The notes under the pieces are model-generated. The model searched no databases. It had not been told where the DNA came from and saw only the letters and a list, made by a program, of their open reading frames with translations. Both the position numbers and the translations under genes were made by a program. Shown one piece after another: positions 35,914 through 44,361 of a DNA stretch of 64,000 nt. Location: the NCBI GenBank assembly GCA_002713215.1, contig PAVO01000039.1, forward strand, positions 62,001-126,000, in the 5' to 3' direction. The stretch's first letter is position 1, and every line of letters starts with the position of its first letter. This DNA is from Crocinitomicaceae bacterium (GTDB taxonomy: Bacteria > Bacteroidota > Bacteroidia > Flavobacteriales_G > Salibacteraceae).

Positions 35914-36465
35914 ATGAATTCTGAAATTAGAGACTATTTAAAGATTGGATTATTAGCGGTTATTGCCGTTTGCCTTACCTACGGAACATTTTTCAAAAAA
36001 AGTAAATCGAGAAGATCATTAAAGGGAGCAACTGCCCAGGTTGCCGAACCCAGCACTCCTTTTCCTGAAGATGATTTGGCCCTTAAGATAAACCCTGAAG
36101 AAAAACAGGGAAGCGTATCTTCTTTCCCTGGCACGACTTTGTCATGGGATAGTGGCGACAAACACGATTTTGGGACTATAAAACAACACACCGAGAATGT
36201 GCATGTGTTTAAATTTACCAATACCGGTGCTGAACCATTGCTTATAGAAAATGCACAGGGATCATGTGGTTGTACTGTTCCAGAATATCCTAAAGAACCT
36301 ATTCCACCTGGAGCTTCAGGAGAAATTAAAGTAAAATACTCACCAGGTTCTCAAATTGGCGCTCAAACCAAAACAGTTGCTATTACATCGAACGTTGAGC
36401 CTCGTGTTCAGAACTTATACATCTATGCTGATGTGGAGGGAGTTCCCGACCCTGTGATCGAATAA
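35914..36465 (+). CDS. DUF1573 (ASPM/Hydin-like Ig fold) membrane-anchored protein
   Basis: The 183-residue protein has an N-terminal hydrophobic anchor (IGLLAVIAVCLTYGTFF) and basic residues on the inner side of a following linker, then a DUF1573 domain: HDFGTIKQ, HVFKFTNTGAEPLLIENAQGSCGC, VPEYPKEPIPPGASGEIKVKY and the end strand QNLYIYADV. The SCGCT cysteine pair is the family hallmark. The domain probably displays an Ig-like fold in the periplasm. It is co-transcribed with the S41 protease (2-base gap) and converges with the regulator gene three bases away. Confidence 0.85.
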   Translation: MNSEIRDYLKIGLLAVIAVCLTYGTFFKKSKSRRSLKGATAQVAEPSTPFPEDDLALKINPEEKQGSVSSFPGTTLSWDSGDKHDFGTIKQHTENVHVFKFTNTGAEPLLIENAQGSCGCTVPEYPKEPIPPGASGEIKVKYSPGSQIGAQTKTVAITSNVEPRVQNLYIYADVEGVPDPVIE

Positions 36466-36468
36466 GGG

Positions 36469-37140
36469 TTAAGCTTTTACCAGAGAAGTTGCATAAGCAT
36501 ACTTCACCAATTCTGCAGGCGAGCTTAGGTTTAGTTTAGCCAAAATGTTTTTTCTGTGCGTGTTAATGGTATGCACACTTAAAATAAGTTGCTCTGCAAT
36601 TTGTTTGGTTTTTAAACCGCTACATATTAATGTAATTATTTCAATTTCCCGGTTGGTAAGCATGGTTGGATCGCATGAATATTCTTCCGGTGTATTTCGT
36701 TCAATAACCTGATCGAGTACCTTGTTGCAAAAGAATTTATTTCCATCGAGGGTGGCATCAACTGCTTCCACAATTTCCTCTTCTGAACATTCCTTGGTTA
36801 CAAATGAGGGAACACCTTGTTTAACGATGGACATAACAAAATCCTGATTTAGATTTTCCGAAATGGCCAGGAAATTTCCTTCTGCATGGAGTTTTTTCAG
36901 CTGCTTAAACTCTCTATTTGAGTTAAGGTCTAAACTGTCCGGGTCGAAAATCACCAGCTTAATTTGATGATAGGCCAGTTTTTCGATCATTTCATCAACG
37001 TCACCGGCTGAAACAATAGAAAAATCGGGATAGTGTTTGGCAATAATGCTCTTAATCCCCTCCCGGGTCAATAAATTACCATCAGCTACCAATACCTCCA
37101 TCAAATAAATTGCTTTTGCTCCGATTACATTTTTGTCCAT
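36469..37140 (-). CDS. NarL/LuxR-type response regulator with atypical acidic pocket
   Basis: The C-terminal 65 residues are a LuxR-type helix-turn-helix (LTNREIEIITLICSGLKTKQIAEQL, then SVHTINTHRKNILAKLN). The N-terminus is a receiver-like domain that starts at MEVLVADGNLLTREGI. The usual acidic pair is reduced to ADG, the phosphate-accepting aspartate may be the D of IFDPD, and the conserved lysine is kept in VTKECS. Two starts are possible: ATG at 37140 (224 residues) or ATG at 37101, which begins right at the receiver; the longer frame to 37200 is unlikely. There is no histidine kinase gene in the window, so it is an orphan regulator. Confidence 0.85.
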   Translation of the reverse strand: MDKNVIGAKAIYLMEVLVADGNLLTREGIKSIIAKHYPDFSIVSAGDVDEMIEKLAYHQIKLVIFDPDSLDLNSNREFKQLKKLHAEGNFLAISENLNQDFVMSIVKQGVPSFVTKECSEEEIVEAVDATLDGNKFFCNKVLDQVIERNTPEEYSCDPTMLTNREIEIITLICSGLKTKQIAEQLILSVHTINTHRKNILAKLNLSSPAELVKYAYATSLVKA

Positions 37141-37238
37141 ATTGGAATCGGATGTTTTACAGCGCCGACAAAAGTAAGGCCTCAATAAAAAAGTGAGCAT
37201 CTTAATTTGTTTTTTTTCAATGCAAATGATTGCTCATT

Positions 37239-37246
37239 TACCTTTG
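37239..37246 (+). promoter_or_regulatory. Bacteroidota -7 box TACCTTTG for the WYL gene
   Basis: Exact TAnnTTTG match; predicted transcription start near 37249 and a leader of about 16 bases to the ATG at 37265. A TTTG lies 29 bases upstream, a longer gap than the usual 17-23. Confidence 0.45.
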
Positions 37247-37264
37247 AGGAATTAATAGTTGAAC

Positions 37265-38275
37265 ATGCCAGTAAACAAGTACGCACTTCTCCGTTATCGA
37301 ATAATTGATAAAGTAATTGGTAATAAATACAGAAAATACCCAAGCAAGGAGGACATTCGGTTAGCTTGTGAGGAAGCTCTTTTTAACAGTAGCCACGAGC
37401 GGGTTTCGGAATCAACCATAGAGAAAGACATGAAAGCCATGCGCACGGAAGCTGGCCTGGGTTACTACGCCCCCATTGCCTTCTCCAAGGAATTTAAGGG
37501 GTACTACTACAAGGACCCCGATTATTCCATTGATAGTATGCCCTTGAATGATGAAGACATTGAGGCCATTAAGTTTGCCGCAATCACCCTTTCTCAATTT
37601 CAGAATATTGATCTGTTCAAACAATTTGGTTCAGCAATTGACAAGCTCATTGGTAGAATTTCGATTTCCGGAAATATACAGGACGAAGACATTGAGCGCT
37701 TTGTACAGTTTGAGGATGCTCCCCGTGCAAACGGCTCACATTATTTGAGTCAATTGCTCAATGCCATAAAAGATCGGGTAGAAATTAAAATAGCTTATAA
37801 AAGCTTTCAGGGAGAAGAAAAGAAGCGAACTATTCAACCGTACCTGCTTAAAGAATACCGACAACGGTGGTACGTAATTGGAGCCGATACCGCCGACAGA
37901 AGAATTAAAACTTTTGGACTCGATCGCATTGGATCAATTGAAACACTGAATTCAATGTTTAAGGTGGATTCTGATTTTAATTCAGACCGATATTTTAAGT
38001 ATTCTATTGGAATTACCAGCAACAATAGTCAGCCGGAATTGATCCATCTAAAATTCAACGCGCAGCAGTCGCATTATATTAAAAGTCAACCATTGCACAA
38101 TTCTCAGGTAGTAAAAGAGGAAGGAGAAAGTACCATCGTAGAATTAAAACTTATTGTTTCACCCGAGTTAATTATGCAGATTCAGTCGTTTGGTTCAAGT
38201 GTAGTGGTTCTGCATCCACCCGAATTAAAACAAACCATCAAGGAGAATTTAAAAAAGGCCCTAGACGAGTACTAG
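37265..38275 (+). CDS. WYL-domain transcriptional regulator
   Basis: The protein (336 residues from the ATG at 37265; a TTG two codons earlier is also possible) has an N-terminal winged-helix-like part (YALLRYRIIDKVIGNKYRKYPSKEDIRLACEEAL, SESTIEKDMKAMR). The WYL domain in the centre has IKIAYKSFQGEEKKRTIQPY and KEYRQRWYVIGAD, followed by FGLDRIGSIETL. A WCX-like C-terminal part ends with LKLIVSPELIMQIQSFGSSVVVL. WYL proteins bind nucleic-acid or nucleotide ligands and often regulate DNA-damage or defence genes. No target operon is obvious; neighbours are the orphan regulator and an unknown small protein gene. Confidence 0.88.
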   Translation: MPVNKYALLRYRIIDKVIGNKYRKYPSKEDIRLACEEALFNSSHERVSESTIEKDMKAMRTEAGLGYYAPIAFSKEFKGYYYKDPDYSIDSMPLNDEDIEAIKFAAITLSQFQNIDLFKQFGSAIDKLIGRISISGNIQDEDIERFVQFEDAPRANGSHYLSQLLNAIKDRVEIKIAYKSFQGEEKKRTIQPYLLKEYRQRWYVIGADTADRRIKTFGLDRIGSIETLNSMFKVDSDFNSDRYFKYSIGITSNNSQPELIHLKFNAQQSHYIKSQPLHNSQVVKEEGESTIVELKLIVSPELIMQIQSFGSSVVVLHPPELKQTIKENLKKALDEY

Positions 38276-38414
38276 ATAGTATAAATGGATCGATATTGGA
38301 TTTTAGATTTTAAGTTATCCAAGATCAAACATCCATAACCTGTACAAGACTCAAGTAATATTACAGTGCCACTTAGCAACAATAATTCGATAAAACTAAA
38401 GGGTAATTTTCGAT

Positions 38415-38879
38415 TTAGGCAGTGGCCAGGTTGTTGGCTTTATTGTACGACGGAACCTTACCTTCTCGAATCAATCGCTTAACCTTTCTGCTGTGTTCTT
38501 CGAAATCGCCAAAGCAAATGGCGTCAAGCGCTTCTTCCCTATTCAGGTCAGCTTCGCCCAGTTTTTCTCGGATTTCAACAATTGCACGGTCTACAAATTG
38601 CTCAAATCTTTCAGGAGCCCATATGTATTCTCTTTTGTGCCAATCGGGTTGAGATCTGTCAATTTGAAACTCAACAGGCATCTCCCCTGTAATTCTTTTC
38701 TTCACCTGAATACCATCAAATGATTTGGGGATATTTCTATTATCAAAAATAAAAGGCTTGCTTACCGAGATGGCATTCTTTCTTCGAGCATGATCAATAA
38801 CTACCATACCTTCAATCACCAACCCCTTCTTTAACAACGGTTTATATTTTTCTTTAAATCGTGTAAGAATTTGAAGCAT
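38415..38879 (-). CDS. Unknown conserved-looking cytoplasmic protein
   Basis: The 154-residue protein is hydrophilic and rich in R, E and K. It has a short N-terminal helix (MLQILTRFKEKYKPLLKKG), a beta segment around LVIEGMVVIDHARRKNAIS, and a Pro/Trp segment (QIDRSQPDWHKREYIWAPERFEQFVDRAIVEI). I do not recognise the family. It has a well-formed promoter with TTG, a 19-base gap and TAAATTTG, so it is a real, separately transcribed gene. It stands alone between the WYL regulator and the acyltransferase. No membrane segment or signal is seen. Confidence 0.65.
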   Translation of the reverse strand: MLQILTRFKEKYKPLLKKGLVIEGMVVIDHARRKNAISVSKPFIFDNRNIPKSFDGIQVKKRITGEMPVEFQIDRSQPDWHKREYIWAPERFEQFVDRAIVEIREKLGEADLNREEALDAICFGDFEEHSRKVKRLIREGKVPSYNKANNLATA

Positions 38880-38927
38880 GTTTTTCCTGTTTCTTAAATC
38901 TTAGTTATTTCTTAGCGCAAAAGCCTA

Positions 38928-38957
38928 CAAATTTATTAACATTGCGAAATCTAACAA
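38928..38957 (-). promoter_or_regulatory. Bacteroidota promoter: TTG, 19-base gap, TAAATTTG (minus strand)
   Basis: On the minus strand, TTG (38957-38955) and TAAATTTG (38935-38928) are 19 bases apart, inside the 17-23 range known for flavobacterial promoters. It predicts a start near 38925 and a 45-base leader for the gene ending at 38415. This is one of the best-formed promoters in the window. Confidence 0.55.
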
Positions 38958-38999
38958 GGAAATTTGCATAAATTGTTATTATTCAGCGAATAAACAAAA

Positions 39000-39761
39000 A
39001 TGGCACTGTTCAAAAAAGATGCATTTGGTAATCGACTGATCATAAAAAGAATCCTCATTTTGCTTTTTGGGTCGGTTGCTTTTTATCGTTTTCTGAGAGT
39101 AAATACAACTAAGGTTACCGGTTGGGAGGTGCTTCACAAATTGCCCAAAACCAATGTTCTCTTTGTAAGTAACCATCAGACCTATTTTATGGATGTTTTC
39201 TTGCTTTACATTGCAATTTCAGCGGCAAGAAATGGTCAGTCCAATTTAAAGCCGCTCTGGTATATCCTCAATCCGGTGCTTAACTTTTATTACGTGGCTG
39301 CAATTGAAACCATGAAAGGAGGCCTGCTGCCAAAACTTATGGCCAAAACTGGGGCTGTGATGATTAAAAGAACCTGGCGCGAAAAAGGGAAAGAAATAAA
39401 CCGGAAGGTAAGTATGAAAGACCTTACCAATATTTTTACTGCGCTGGGAGAAGGATGGGTGGTCACCTTTCCGCAGGGAACCACCAAACCCTACGCTAAA
39501 GGAAGAAAGGGAACTGCACATATCATTAAACAAACCAGGCCAGTGGTGGTTCCTGTTAACCTGGATGGATTTAGAAAGGCTTTTAATAAATCGGGAATGA
39601 AAATGAAGATGAAGGGAACTGAACTTACCGTTCATTTTAAGGAACCTATGGATATCGATTATGATAAACCGGCAGAAGAAATTCTTGAAGATATTATGGT
39701 TGAAATAAAGCAGAGTGAAGACTTCAAGCCTGATTTAAGCAGAGAATTAGTTAAAAACTGA
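39000..39761 (+). CDS. 1-acyl-sn-glycerol-3-phosphate acyltransferase (PlsC-like)
   Basis: The 253-residue inner-membrane enzyme has the PlsC motifs: NHQTYFMD (the H-x4-D catalytic motif, near residue 59), a VMIKRTWR region, the FPQGTTKPYAKGRKGTAHI block in place of the usual FPEGTR, and the PVVVPVNLDGF block. It transfers an acyl chain to lysophosphatidic acid in phospholipid synthesis. The glutamate of motif III is replaced by glutamine; my recollection is that this FPQGTT variant is common in a Bacteroidota subfamily. The ATG at 39000 begins 42 bases after the promoter region of the divergent unknown gene. Confidence 0.87.
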   Translation: MALFKKDAFGNRLIIKRILILLFGSVAFYRFLRVNTTKVTGWEVLHKLPKTNVLFVSNHQTYFMDVFLLYIAISAARNGQSNLKPLWYILNPVLNFYYVAAIETMKGGLLPKLMAKTGAVMIKRTWREKGKEINRKVSMKDLTNIFTALGEGWVVTFPQGTTKPYAKGRKGTAHIIKQTRPVVVPVNLDGFRKAFNKSGMKMKMKGTELTVHFKEPMDIDYDKPAEEILEDIMVEIKQSEDFKPDLSRELVKN

Positions 39762-39793
39762 TATTTGTACAAACTTATTTGAGTTTTAATACG

Positions 39794-39823
39794 TTGATTC
39801 TACAGAAATTATTCGGAACTTTG
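39794..39823 (+). promoter_or_regulatory. Likely promoter: TTG, 19-base gap, GAACTTTG
   Basis: TTG (39794-39796) is followed after 19 bases by GAACTTTG (39816-39823), one mismatch from TAnnTTTG. It would start transcription near 39826, 26 bases before the ATG at 39852. Confidence 0.4.
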
Positions 39824-39851
39824 TAAAAGCATAAGATTTACCACAACCGGA

Positions 39852-41264
39852 ATGGCAGGAGAGCGAATAGCAAGCACGCGTGAAAAAGCGCTAAAAATAA
39901 ATCTTCACCGAGACATTTATGGATCGTTTGGAGAGATAGGCGCAGGACAGGAAGTAGCCAACCACTTTTACCGGGTTGGTGGGGCCAGCGGAACTATCGC
40001 ATTTAGCCTTTCAGCTTATGACATGAAAATTTCGGATTTCATCTATGGTGAATCTGAAAGGTATGTGTGTGAGCCAAGGTTGGTTCAAATGCTCAATTTT
40101 GAATACAAGCTAATAACCAGAAAGCTTGCGCATAGATCAGATACCTCACGGTTTTTTACGTTTAGCAATACAGTAGAAGTACTAAATTATAGAAAGACCA
40201 ATCAGGGCCATGGTTGGCTGGGGTTACGTTTTCAGCTTAAACCGAACACACCTCCTAATGATTGTATCATTCATGTAAACCTCAACGACAATGACCAAAA
40301 GCAACAACAAAATTCGCTTGGTATTTTAGGAGTCAATTTTATTTACGCCTGTTATTTCTACAGCCACGATCCAAAAACCTTACTAAAGTCTCTTTTAGAC
40401 AATCTATCTAGAAGCAAAATTGAAATCAATATGATCCGACTTTCCGGACCAGATTTTAAGCATGTTGACAATCGATTGATGGCCCTGCGTTTGGTAAAAT
40501 ACGGAATGACCGAAGCAGCACTATTTGGCCCCACAGGTGATGTACTTCAACCTTCTGAAGCATTGTACAAGAAAAATGCTTTACTCCTTCGAGGCCGTTT
40601 CCGTCCGGTTACACATGTTAACATAGACATGCTTAACAAGGGGCTGGAGCAGTACAAAAAAGAAAAAGACGTTAATGAAAAGAACCTAAAGGTAATTTTT
40701 GAACTTACCCTGAAAGATTTAAGTTCTGACGGTACCATTCGGGACAAAGATTTTTTGGACCGGGTAGATATTTTGTGTAGCCTGGGACATACGGTAATGA
40801 TCAGTAATTACGTAAAATATTATAAGGTCATAAAGTACATTTCCACATTTACGAAGAAGAGTAAAGTGGGTATCATTCTTGGAATCTCTAACCTTCAAAC
40901 CATTTTCGACACTAAATATTACGACAATTTAAAAGGCGGGATTTTCGAGGCCTTTGGTGTTGGTTTTGGTAATAATGTAAAAATGTTTGTCTACCCCTTG
41001 CTCAAGGAAGATGGCAAAGAGTTAATTACTACCAATGAAATGGAAATTGACGACAAGTTGCGTGGTCTTTTAAGCTACCTCAAAGACAACAACAAGATTG
41101 AGGATATTACGAATGCCGATATTTCCAAAATGCACATTTTCTCAGACCAGGTTCTTGAAATGATTAAGAATGGAGAAAGCGGTTGGGAAGAATTAGTTCC
41201 CAAAAAGGTAGCGGATTCCATTGTCAAGTTGGAATTGTTCGATTATCAGGCTCAGTTGGTTTAG
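39852..41264 (+). CDS. Conserved Bacteroidota/cyanobacterial-type protein of unknown function
   Basis: The 470-residue cytoplasmic protein begins with a strongly patterned stretch: REKALKINLHRDIYGSFGEI, GAGQEVANHFYRVGGASGTI, and FSLSAYDMKISDFIYG. I recall that family members are sometimes auto-annotated as nicotinate-nucleotide adenylyltransferase, but I see no clear HxGH nucleotidyltransferase motif here, so I do not adopt that name. Residues 150-300 include NQGHGWLGLRFQ and TEAALFGPTGDVLQPSEALYKK, which look like conserved ligand-contact regions. Length and the regular motif spacing indicate a soluble enzyme. It has its own promoter-like element and sits between PlsC and a secreted propeller protein. 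Confidence 0.6.
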   Translation: MAGERIASTREKALKINLHRDIYGSFGEIGAGQEVANHFYRVGGASGTIAFSLSAYDMKISDFIYGESERYVCEPRLVQMLNFEYKLITRKLAHRSDTSRFFTFSNTVEVLNYRKTNQGHGWLGLRFQLKPNTPPNDCIIHVNLNDNDQKQQQNSLGILGVNFIYACYFYSHDPKTLLKSLLDNLSRSKIEINMIRLSGPDFKHVDNRLMALRLVKYGMTEAALFGPTGDVLQPSEALYKKNALLLRGRFRPVTHVNIDMLNKGLEQYKKEKDVNEKNLKVIFELTLKDLSSDGTIRDKDFLDRVDILCSLGHTVMISNYVKYYKVIKYISTFTKKSKVGIILGISNLQTIFDTKYYDNLKGGIFEAFGVGFGNNVKMFVYPLLKEDGKELITTNEMEIDDKLRGLLSYLKDNNKIEDITNADISKMHIFSDQVLEMIKNGESGWEELVPKKVADSIVKLELFDYQAQLV

Positions 41265-41348
41265 GCTATTCATTGTTTGGTAATTCGCTTTCTTAATTTG
41301 TAAATAGTCTGGTACGCTTCTCACATTTAACTAAATTAGCGGGTACCT

Positions 41349-43910
41349 ATGAAACAACTTTATATTCTCCTTTCGGGTTTCTGTATCTTGTTGTTGAGCT
41401 ATTTTTTTCTCGCCGATAATCAAGCCAGGTTAGTACCAGAAGAAATAAAGCCCCAACCCACTTCTCCAGGGTATTCTACTAAAAATTCGGAGCACGAAGG
41501 CGATGAATTAGCCAAAAAAACAGGATGGTACGAGTCCATTCACATTACCAATAATGGGATCAACTGGAGGCAAATGGATTTAAACTATCGCCTCAATTAC
41601 CAAAGCACCGGCGAACGTTCGGACAGTGGAAAACCCAAAGGCGATTGGATTGAAAAAGGTGCCAAAAATCAAGCAGGAAGAATTGTCTACGCCATTTATG
41701 ACAAGGAATTAAATACCATGAAAGTAGCCTCTGCAGGGGGCATAATATGGTCTACAGACCTGGACTCTATTCAATGGAAAGCGACCAACGATCATTTCCG
41801 GATAGATGGCATAATTGCATTAAGCGAATTTGTAACGAATGGAAAAAAGAGATTGGTTGTAGCATCTTCTTATGGCCGGGTATTCTACAGCGACGACAGC
41901 TCCAAAACATGGACCGAGGCTACCGGGCTTCCAAACCTTAATGCAAGTGGTACCATTCGAAAAATGGTGACTTGTGCCGATAGTTCGCTATTGGTGTTTG
42001 GCAAAGAATGGGATTCCGACGCGCAAAAAGAAATCTACAACCTGTATTATTCTAATAACGGTGCTACTTCGTTTACTTCTATTAAAAAGTTTAATCCGGT
42101 ATTTTATGGACCCTTTGAAAACTTAGACCTTCACTCCATTGCCAATGATGACTCGGTTGCCTTCTTTTATTTTAGGGATTCCATTGCGGAAATTAGTGGT
42201 AAAACAGGCCTGTTTAATTACACCAAACCGGCCAATCCGTTACTATGGGGCGAAGTTATGCTTACCGGATGTCGTGTTGGAGATAGCCTTAAACTCTATG
42301 CTAATGTTCGGGAATTTATTTATTCAAGTGATGGAAAAGCGAACAATTGGACCCATCGCGGAATACTTAAGGAAAAAGCATTTACGAGTAACAGCATGTC
42401 CTATAGTTTGACGGACACCGCAACCGTTCTGTTTGGTGGCATTGAATTGTTTACTACCCGAAACGGTGGAAGTACATGGAAGAAGGTTAATGACTGGACG
42501 TCGTATTACGATAATCCGGAAGATTCCCTGCACGCAGACATTCCATTTATTGGGCGATTCGAAAAGAAAGATAAATCTGAATTTCATTTAATAGGCACCG
42601 ACGGTGGATTGTACGTTTCTTACGATCAACTTAAATCGGTAAAAAACATAAGTTTAACTGATCATTTAACTGCCCAGTACTATTCCATATTAACTAACAA
42701 ACAGAACGAGGATTTAATATATGCAGGCTCACAAGACCAGGGTTTTCAGCGAACCACGGACGATACGCTTAAGAAACCGCTTTCTTTTGATCAAATTGTT
42801 AGTGGAGACTTTGGTCATTTGAGTAGCAGCGACAGTGGTAAATCCATTTGGATGAGCAATCCTGAATTTATAGGATATTTTGCAAACGCCAAAACCGATA
42901 CCAGCTTTGCAGCAACCTGGGATTTCACTGATTCGTTTATCGTTTCACACTGGCTACCACCTATTATTGCTGATCCCGTTCATCCCAACAAAGCTTATTT
43001 TATTAGTGCTTATAAAAAAGGAGATCCCGATAAGAAGTCGATAATTGTGGATCTTGAATTTAAAGCAGGAAAAATTGAATGGGCTACCCGAACCCACAAT
43101 TTTAATATCGATCAGAAAAAAGAAGAATACCTTTCTGCATTAGGCATTTCTCCTATTAATGACACCACCTGGTATGCCATTACGAATAAGGGCAATTTTT
43201 ACTATTCTTTCGATCGCGGATATAAATGGAATCGATCTTCTTTCTTTGCTGGTCCAGGGCCAGAAGAAATGTATGGCTCCTGTATTTATGCATCAAAATC
43301 GAACGAAAATGATGTATACGTATCAGGAAGTGGATATGTAAATGCACCGGTATACTACTCTTGGAACAAAGGCCGAGATTGGCGCTCAATATCGGATAGC
43401 CTCCCTTCTACCCTGGTTTATAAAGTAACCGGTAATGAAAACGACAGCATTTTATTTGCGGCTACCGAAGTTGGACCGTTTGCTTATACCAAGACAGATA
43501 ATCGTTGGTTCTCACTTTCCGATGGTTCTAATCCCGATCAGGTGTATTGGGATGTCGAATATTTACCTCGTAAACGCCTGGCTCGATTTGTAACCTACGG
43601 AAGAGGAATTTGGGATTATGAATTAAAAGAAAAACCGAAAGACACTACAGATGTGGTCGAACACCATGCAGAAAAAAATAGTCTTTTCCTATTCCCAAAT
43701 CCTTGCAATCATCAAATCATGATTTCAGGTGTGGATAATGAAAATACAACCTATAGAGTTTATTCTATACGCGGAGAATTGGTATTAAGTGGTATCTATA
43801 ACTCCGCTCCCATAAATACAAGGGGGCTTAAACCAGGTAATTACCTGTTTATACTCTATTCTGATGGTGACTCACCACAAATGGAACGGTTTATTAAATT
43901 GGGCGAATAG
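41349..43910 (+). CDS. Secreted sortilin/BNR-type propeller protein with T9SS type A tail
   Basis: The 853-residue protein has a signal peptide (MKQLYILLSGFCILLLSYFFL). The body is a series of beta-propeller blades of the VPS10/BNR type with Asp-box-like motifs: VFYSDDSSKTWTEA, LFTTRNGGSTWKKV and FYYSFDRGYKWNRS. A Por-type sorting domain forms the last 80 residues (LFLFPNPCNHQIMI to FIKLGE). It should be secreted and surface-attached, and may bind glycans or proteins. It converges with the VOC gene three bases after its stop. The precise ligand is unknown. Confidence 0.85.
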   Translation: MKQLYILLSGFCILLLSYFFLADNQARLVPEEIKPQPTSPGYSTKNSEHEGDELAKKTGWYESIHITNNGINWRQMDLNYRLNYQSTGERSDSGKPKGDWIEKGAKNQAGRIVYAIYDKELNTMKVASAGGIIWSTDLDSIQWKATNDHFRIDGIIALSEFVTNGKKRLVVASSYGRVFYSDDSSKTWTEATGLPNLNASGTIRKMVTCADSSLLVFGKEWDSDAQKEIYNLYYSNNGATSFTSIKKFNPVFYGPFENLDLHSIANDDSVAFFYFRDSIAEISGKTGLFNYTKPANPLLWGEVMLTGCRVGDSLKLYANVREFIYSSDGKANNWTHRGILKEKAFTSNSMSYSLTDTATVLFGGIELFTTRNGGSTWKKVNDWTSYYDNPEDSLHADIPFIGRFEKKDKSEFHLIGTDGGLYVSYDQLKSVKNISLTDHLTAQYYSILTNKQNEDLIYAGSQDQGFQRTTDDTLKKPLSFDQIVSGDFGHLSSSDSGKSIWMSNPEFIGYFANAKTDTSFAATWDFTDSFIVSHWLPPIIADPVHPNKAYFISAYKKGDPDKKSIIVDLEFKAGKIEWATRTHNFNIDQKKEEYLSALGISPINDTTWYAITNKGNFYYSFDRGYKWNRSSFFAGPGPEEMYGSCIYASKSNENDVYVSGSGYVNAPVYYSWNKGRDWRSISDSLPSTLVYKVTGNENDSILFAATEVGPFAYTKTDNRWFSLSDGSNPDQVYWDVEYLPRKRLARFVTYGRGIWDYELKEKPKDTTDVVEHHAEKNSLFLFPNPCNHQIMISGVDNENTTYRVYSIRGELVLSGIYNSAPINTRGLKPGNYLFILYSDGDSPQMERFIKLGE

Positions 43911-43912
43911 TC

Positions 43913-44287
43913 TTAGTTTCTTGGAATAGAAACTACAACTCTAAACCCATCAGGATCAACGTAGGTTTTGCTATTCCTTTCCCAATACGGGTTCCTGGGC
44001 TCAACAGCTTCAACTCCGTTCTGCTTGAATCTGGTATTTATTAAATCATATTCTTCCAGGGAACTGGTATAAAAAACCAATAAGTCATCTTCATCGGGCT
44101 TATGATCAGGTGCTTCGGATGACTGCGTAAACTCCAAATGCCAACCCAGGCCTTGTTTACCAAGAAAAACTCCGTTATAACCATCGTGCCCCTTAAATTC
44201 TCCAATTATATCCAGGCCAAGTAGATCACGATAAAAAACTGTAACTGCACTAAGGTCACTGGTATGTCTTGCTGTCCGTAAAACCAT
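43913..44287 (-). CDS. VOC (glyoxalase/bleomycin-resistance) superfamily protein
   Basis: The 124-residue protein has the repeated beta-alpha-beta-beta-beta fold of vicinal oxygen chelate proteins: an early His in TARHTSDLSAVTVFYRDLLG, GWHLEFTQ with a metal-ligand-type His and Glu, and the ending KTYVDPDGFRVVVS. These positions could bind a metal, but the substrate is unknown. It is cytoplasmic. The -7 box TACTTTTG ends 4 bases before the ATG, so translation may start on a leaderless message. Confidence 0.82.
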   Translation of the reverse strand: MVLRTARHTSDLSAVTVFYRDLLGLDIIGEFKGHDGYNGVFLGKQGLGWHLEFTQSSEAPDHKPDEDDLLVFYTSSLEEYDLINTRFKQNGVEAVEPRNPYWERNSKTYVDPDGFRVVVSIPRN

Positions 44288-44291
44288 AGCT

Positions 44292-44299
44292 CAAAAGTA
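44292..44299 (-). promoter_or_regulatory. Bacteroidota -7 box TACTTTTG for the VOC gene
   Basis: Exact minus-strand TAnnTTTG match, ending 4 bases before the ATG at 44287. It predicts a transcript beginning within a couple of bases of the start codon. Confidence 0.4.
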
Positions 44300-44361
44300 G
44301 TTAAAGCCAAGGCTAAACTTTTTCAGCAATGCGGAATGTGAATTATCTGTATTCCGAGCAA

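Noticed and set aside
39852-41264. Naming this protein nicotinate-nucleotide adenylyltransferase
   Set aside because: The usual HxGH nucleotidyltransferase motif is not visible; the name comes only from remembered automatic annotation.
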